Assembly: GCA_017979445.1 (NCBI GenBank)
Contig: CM030716.1
Location: forward strand, 8,679,974-8,743,973
DNA length: 64,000 bases
DNA from: Akebia trifoliata
Lineage: Eukaryota > Streptophyta > Magnoliopsida > Ranunculales > Lardizabalaceae
Direction: 5' to 3'
Made by a program: the position numbers and the translations under genes. The notes under the pieces are model-generated. The model was given only the letters and a program-made list of their open reading frames with translations, ran no database searches and was not told where the DNA came from. This document shows positions 58,981 through 64,000 of this stretch, piece after piece (the stretch's first letter is position 1; each line of letters starts with the position of its first letter).

Positions 58981-59587
58981 TGGTCACTTCTTTTCAGGTT
59001 GGAATTGCTCGTTTGTTCAAATGTCGCTCAAATTTAAGTCTTTCTTTTGGTCTACCTCAAAATAAGATTTTATTAAAATTAACATCGATGGTTCATTTTC
59101 ATCCTTGGCGGGAGGTCTTGGTTATATTGGAAGAGACTCTTTTGGTTCTTTTTCTTTTAGAGGATGGAGCGATTGTGATTCTTCGAACATTATTTTTATA
59201 GAGTTGTTAGCAATAGTTGAAGCCCCTTAAATTTGCAACTCTAAAGGGAATTTTCAAGATCTATACGCTTAGATTCACTTCATTCTATTAATTGCATAAA
59301 GGGAGAAATCATACATTCTTTGAAATATGAAGATCTTTTCAGCTACTATAAAATCTCTCTCCACTACTTTTCAAACTTGCAAGTTCGACTTCCAGTGAGC
59401 AGAGATTAATTTTTTAGCCCGCCTAGGATCTTTTCGTAGATTTTTCTCTATCATCACAAATGAGGAGTTTGTTCCTCAAGAGGTAAGGGAAATTTTGATG
59501 ATGATGTAACTGTAATTACACTAGATTATAGCGTGTTTTAATAAAATGGGTGGAACCCCTTACTATTCCAGCTTACCAATAAAAAAA
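58981..59587 (+). pseudogene. LINE RNase H remnant, copy 2
   Basis: The frame reads 'KINIDGSFSSLAGGLGYIGR' (with Asp kept) and 'FIELLAIVEA', ending 'CCAGCTTACCAAT' plus A residues. It is the ortholog of 30356-30960 and lacks the roughly 205-bp segment that precedes it there. Confidence 0.75.
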
Positions 59588-61879
59588 GTCTTGTGAAGAG
59601 TTTTTAGTGAGGATAGACCAAATGTGAAAAAAAAATTATTAAAGAAAATTTATGTTTAATACATACACACACTAATGCAACCATTGCGCTCTTTCGTTGA
59701 CGTCAACTTTGCACCCATCAATCAATATTGTAAGAGAAACTACAACAAGGGCTTGTTCTCCCTCCCATGGTTCTTCCTCTCCATCCTTTTAATTCCCGAG
59801 GAAAAAACCATGATAGGTGATTGGGGCAGCTTTTGAGATCATCTTGCTCAGTTGAGAGTTTCAATTATGGGGTATTACTACTTCCAAACAGCCCAAAAGC
59901 AACACCAATACCTATAAACTTAGAGAATGAATGAAAGAGAGAAATAAGCAAAGGAAAAGGGGGAGAATTTAATTTTGAGTTCTTCCCTTATTCCTACCAC
60001 ATGGATGATGGATCAAGATCCATCCTCTTAAGTGATAGGGTGGTTATAACCCCCATTGAGTTTTGCATGAAAGAGAAGATAAGGAGAATAAAAAAAGAGT
60101 TCTAAGACTTGAAATTCATTAAATTACAAGAAAATAGAAGGAACTCCAAAATTAAAATAAATTAATTGCTCACAAGGACAATGAGTTAAAAAATCTAGTA
60201 GAAAGATAGATCCAATAAGTCTTGATAACAAATTGATAGATTTTTCACTCTTAAGATCCCTCCTAGTCTCTCACTCTCTAAAGAAGAATAAAAATAATGA
60301 ACCTCTCCAATAAAAACTCCAGAACTCCCCTACTTACAGAAATATAGGGTAGTTTGTCATAAAAAAATTACAAAGAAAATATTAATAATTCCTTTGAAAT
60401 TGCTTCTATCTGGTATAACGGATGTTGTTCGCTACCTTGAGTGAATGAGCTTTCCCTATCTATCCGCTTAGGTTTTTTTTTCTGTATTTCTGATCTCTTC
60501 TCTTCTCAGATCTTGCACTAATCTTGTTTGTACTCCAGTTCTTGGCCAATTTTGTGTCTATTTCAGATACCAAATTGAGTGGGACCATGGCACAATACAA
60601 CATGACCTCAAATTGGAATCTTCTTCATGTCAAGCCCCCAAGTTACTTTGAACTCCAACGAAGGCCAGGCCTCAAATCACTATTCACATCTCTTAAAAAA
60701 ATCTGATAAATAAATAATAAAATAAAATAAAATAAAATAAGAAGAACGGAGAAAGTAGCCTTTAAAAAAAGAGAGGATACAATAAGAAATCAAAAAAGGT
60801 GAACAATGATAGAGCTAAAGGGTTAAAAACTCTCTTCGGGCTCTATATACAAAGCCATAACAGTGATATAGAGCCCCCAACCTTCAAAATGAAGCCCTAT
60901 TGTAGTTTGGTTTAGGGGGATTCATCTATAAATTTAGAGATTTGAAACTCAGTTGGAGTTGCTCTAAGAGATGCCAAATTCCACACTAATGTAGACCTTC
61001 AACAATAGAGCATGCTTTGGTTTGTTGATCTAATAAAAGGAAATGGTAAATGGTAGTAGAAATGACTCATCAAGTACCATTTGGGAAACAATGTTGATAT
61101 GAATGCTTAAATGATGAAAAGTTGTTTTTGAGTGAATTTTAGATCTTTGTATTTCAACTCTAATGATGTTTTCATGCTAGTGTTAGCATTATTCGCTCAC
61201 GAATACCACTGATGGATAGTTGTTCCAAGGATTGGCCAACTACTATAAGTCCACATCCTGCTGTGTTCTTATACCAATTACCATTATCCACCCCCGAGCA
61301 CAATTGATATACAATTACTCAAAGGACTGACTAACCAAGTATTTAAAATCAATTTAAGATTATTTATTAATATAAATTTCAAATTAAATAGTTATAAGTT
61401 TTCTTATAGATCTAAATTTTATTAAAATATTAATGATCCATCTTGTGGATCTTGGATTAAGTCAGTGTGATTGACTATTTATTCTCCTCCAATGTGATCT
61501 CACTTGGGATAAGGAGATAGTCTATTTACAAAATTTGAATTTGCAATCTAGCTACAAGCGTTCTTCCCGGATTAATGTTGTGAAAATGTACATTCTATCC
61601 AAGCATACATCGACAAAAGCTCCACAGGTCTTTGCGGACAATTCTAATAAAATTAGAACAATACAAGGAAGATTACCATGGTCCTCGCACAAGGATGAGA
61701 CACAAAAAATTAAAATAATATATTATTCTCTCCAAGCATATTGTAACAAAAAGTCCCATCTAAGAGTCTCTTCAAAAATATCTGAAAAAAATTAAATGAT
61801 ACGGAGATTAGAGTGATCCCTAAAGATCCATGTAAGGGTGTCTCTTCAAAAGCACAACTGAAAGATAGATTTATATCAT
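59588..61879. other. Duplicated AT-rich tract, copy 2
   Basis: Counterpart of 30961-33204. Minus-strand protein-like pieces recur ('LSFSCAFEETPLHGSLGITL' within 61710-61937), with stops between them. Unrecognised. Confidence 0.35.
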
Positions 61880-62290
61880 GGGTCATATTCCAGGGACATA
61901 TGAGAAAACATATGTAAAAATAATGTAACATTAACAAAATTTTAAAATATGGGTTAGAAATTTTGGATTGAGCTGATTTTTTGTGAAGATAATCTCTATG
62001 ATGGGAAGATCATTTGAAACAAAAAAAATCAGTCCAATCTGAAACTTTTAATCCCATTAAAAGTGATTTAGAATGTGGACCATCGATTTTTTACCAATTT
62101 TTGTCATTAATTTGTAAACCACTTTTGATGGATTTAGAAGTTTCTGATTGAGCTGATTTTTTGTGAGGATGATCTTCTCATCATAGTGACCATCCTTGCA
62201 AAAAATCAGCCCAATTCAAAACCTCTAACCCATATTTTGAAAAATCATTATTTTTCATATGTTTTTACATATGACCCTTGAACCACCCCC
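61880..62290. mobile_element. Mutator-like MITE with perfect 9-bp TSD
   Basis: 411 bp, flanked by TTATATCAT at 61871-61879 and 62291-62299; copy 1 has TTATATCAT once (33205-33213) and no insert. The ends, GGGTCATATTCCAGGGACAT at the left and, read from the other strand, GGGGGTGGTTCAAGGGTCAT at the right, form imperfect inverted repeats continuing with CATATG words for about 45 bp. The interior has the same two-hairpin design and 'GAGCTGATTTTTTGTGA' arms as elements A-M and is closest to E. Confidence 0.92.
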
Positions 62291-62450
62291 TTATATCATT
62301 TATCGGGGAGATAGCATGAATCGATTTTCAATAGAAATCAAAATAGAAAGGCTGAGAGCATCATAGCCACAATATTTTCAAGTGAGCCAATCAACACGGG
62401 ACCAAGCCAGCATGTGATACTAGTGAGACAGCTCACTTCCAATCCACTCG

Positions 62451-64000
62451 TTTTTTTTATTTTAAGTGATTGTTAATTATATACATATTATTATAGTATC
62501 ATAATAATATAAAGTGATGAATGAAATTCAATGAGTCAAATAGGGCTGAGTCAAGTCGCATCTGAGGTTTAAAGAAATCAATTTAGCGACTGTTGGAAAT
62601 CATCGCTTAAAACGATGGCTTAAAGCAATCGTTTTTTCCGTCTTTTGCACTTTAAGATGGAGTGACATCATTTTCTTTATTTAAAGAGAGAGAGTTTTTG
62701 GCTCAATGCTTTAGGAAATCATGATATCTATGTCCGGCTTCTCTACATTTGAAACAATTAAATGGCCTACCCAATTTTTTAATGGGTCGACTTGAAGAGG
62801 CACCAATATTTTGTTGTGGAGTTGGATCTCCCAGATGTATTTTTCATGTCAATTTGACCTCCTTGATTCATTGGGGGTATTTTCTCGAACACTTGGTGCT
62901 CCCTATTCATATATTGTATAAAAGTTATTTTCTGCCAAAGTCTTCTTGACCCTCTCACTCTTCAATTGGACTTTTACTTTAACATCCAATTGGCTGACAT
63001 CCAAATTTGGCCGGATTCATGTGGTTTGAACATAATCCGACCAATTTGATGAATAACCCCATAATTTGGTAAAACTAACTTCACCTTCATAAATTCCTGG
63101 GTATCTTTGAAATCAAAGAATTTCTCTACAGAGCTTACCTATTCATGAAATTCATCCGGATGTGGACCCCATGAAAATCCGGTATATCGACCTTAATTTC
63201 ATGGACTCTACCATGTCCAATTCAAAACATTCGAGCTTCAAATCCCCTCTCATCTGACTCACAACGCATAGCACAATTTTCGAAAAGGTGAATACTATCT
63301 TCATGTTCAATCAATGAATTACTCTCATTTTGTCTTCTCAATGCCTCGATATCTTCATATCTTTGTGGATTTGTTTTTTTTTTTTTTTTTTTTTGTTGGA
63401 ATATCTCTATCTAGCCCAATGAGAACCCACTTAAAATAGTCCAAAGTTCCCTTTCTCTACAATCCACGCTTTTGCAGAGACTTAAAAAAAGAAAATAAAA
63501 TTATTAAACTATCCCTAAGGACCACCCAACACACTATAAAAATAAAAATAAAACTTACAAATTAAGCCATCGCCACCACTTGCATCAAAAGGTCTATATT
63601 TGCAAATGGAGGAGTGACTGATAATATTTTTCAAAAGAGTAATGATTGATAATAGTCAAAATACTCTCCTGATGTGGCAAAGGTATAATTGTGTATCCCA
63701 AGGCAAAAAGATCTATGGTTTTAACACATGCTATGCGAGAAGAGTATTTTGAGTATACCACATATTTATCACAACTCTTTTTGGCATACTCAAAAACTCT
63801 ATAGTTATATGATTCTCTTTTTAGGCAATTAAACCTAAAAATTTATACGTGGTTATAGGTATATCCAATATCACAGGTCATCGTAATTTTTTTTGGGGTC
63901 CAGATCCAATGCACCCAGGTGGGAGGAATCAAACTCTCCTCTCACACTTAAAAGCATGCCACATAAGTTATAATCTCAGAAATTAAAGACTAAGATATCT
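62451..64000. other. Unassigned right flank
   Basis: No complete gene. A zinc-knuckle-like minus-strand piece is listed separately. A poly-T run lies at about 63371-63393. Frames beyond 63400 show no motif. Confidence 0.4.
62711..62765 (-). pseudogene. CCHC-type zinc knuckle remnant of a retroelement
   Basis: The minus strand reads 'FNCFKCREAGHRYHDF', a CX2CX4H pattern whose last cysteine is lost. Such knuckles occur in gag or LINE ORF1 proteins. The sequence upstream on the minus strand (to about 63330) has scattered protein-like frames but no other firm motif. Confidence 0.4.

Larger units (their letters stand above)
50428..62450 (+). repeat. Segmental duplication, copy 2
   Basis: Direct repeat of 9375-33363. 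The left border falls inside TRIM-LTR sequence that is complete in copy 1; the right border is at 'TCCAATCCACTCG', after which the two copies diverge. Copy-2-only insertions are the LINE plus MITEs J-M (52767-55083) and the MITE at 61880-62290. Because copy 2 is attached to exons 1 and 2, it is probably the parental locus. Confidence 0.85.

Overview
The window looks like intergenic and intronic DNA from a flowering plant, probably a eudicot. It is AT-rich, has GT-AG introns of 0.9 to 4 kb, carries Ty1/copia, Ty3/gypsy-type, LINE, TRIM and MITE sequences, and its one convincing host gene belongs to the large plant GDSL esterase/lipase family. I cannot name the species. No rRNA, tRNA, CRISPR array or bacterial-style operon was seen.

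Layout. 1-9.5 kb is degraded retroelement DNA: a partial gypsy-type LTR, an old minus-strand copia interrupted by a LINE with a 10-bp target duplication, a second gypsy-type LTR, and a 965-bp TRIM-like element. From 9.4 to 33.4 kb lies copy 1 of a direct segmental duplication; copy 2 is at 50.4-62.45 kb. Copy 1 holds only exons 3-5 of a GDSL gene. It was later enlarged by a 14.3-kb LTR element without gag-pol (14671-29004, TSD CATTG), whose empty site survives in copy 2. 33.4-43.4 kb is spacer with MITE-like sequence and a young 4991-bp copia (37255-42245) whose LTRs read as identical. A 1238-bp TIR element (43440-44677, perfect 8-bp TSD) abuts the GDSL gene, which runs from 44789 to 56002. 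Its five exons encode 366 residues with all catalytic blocks present, and its introns hold nested transposons. 62.45-64 kb is unassigned apart from a zinc-knuckle remnant.

The most unusual material is inside the 14.3-kb element. Nine fold-back elements (A-I) stand in a row between 17.6 and 21.8 kb, nearly all separated only by (TA)n. Four relatives (J-M) sit in GDSL intron 4, in the TA-rich 3' tail of a LINE. Two members in ordinary sequence have perfect 9-bp target duplications, which points to Mutator-like MITEs that favour TA microsatellites, as described for rice Micron. Element D (1184 bp) carries a fragment of a GH10 endo-xylanase. Just upstream, 16866-17329 is a chimera of methylthioribose kinase and calreticulin fragments. 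Three host genes have therefore been sampled within about 3 kb.

Relative order of events can be read from nesting and empty sites: MITE at 11577/52678, then segmental duplication, then independent insertions in each copy (LINE and LTR element in copy 1; LINE, four TA-targeted elements and one 9-bp-TSD MITE in copy 2). All family names rest on motifs read by eye; no database search was run.
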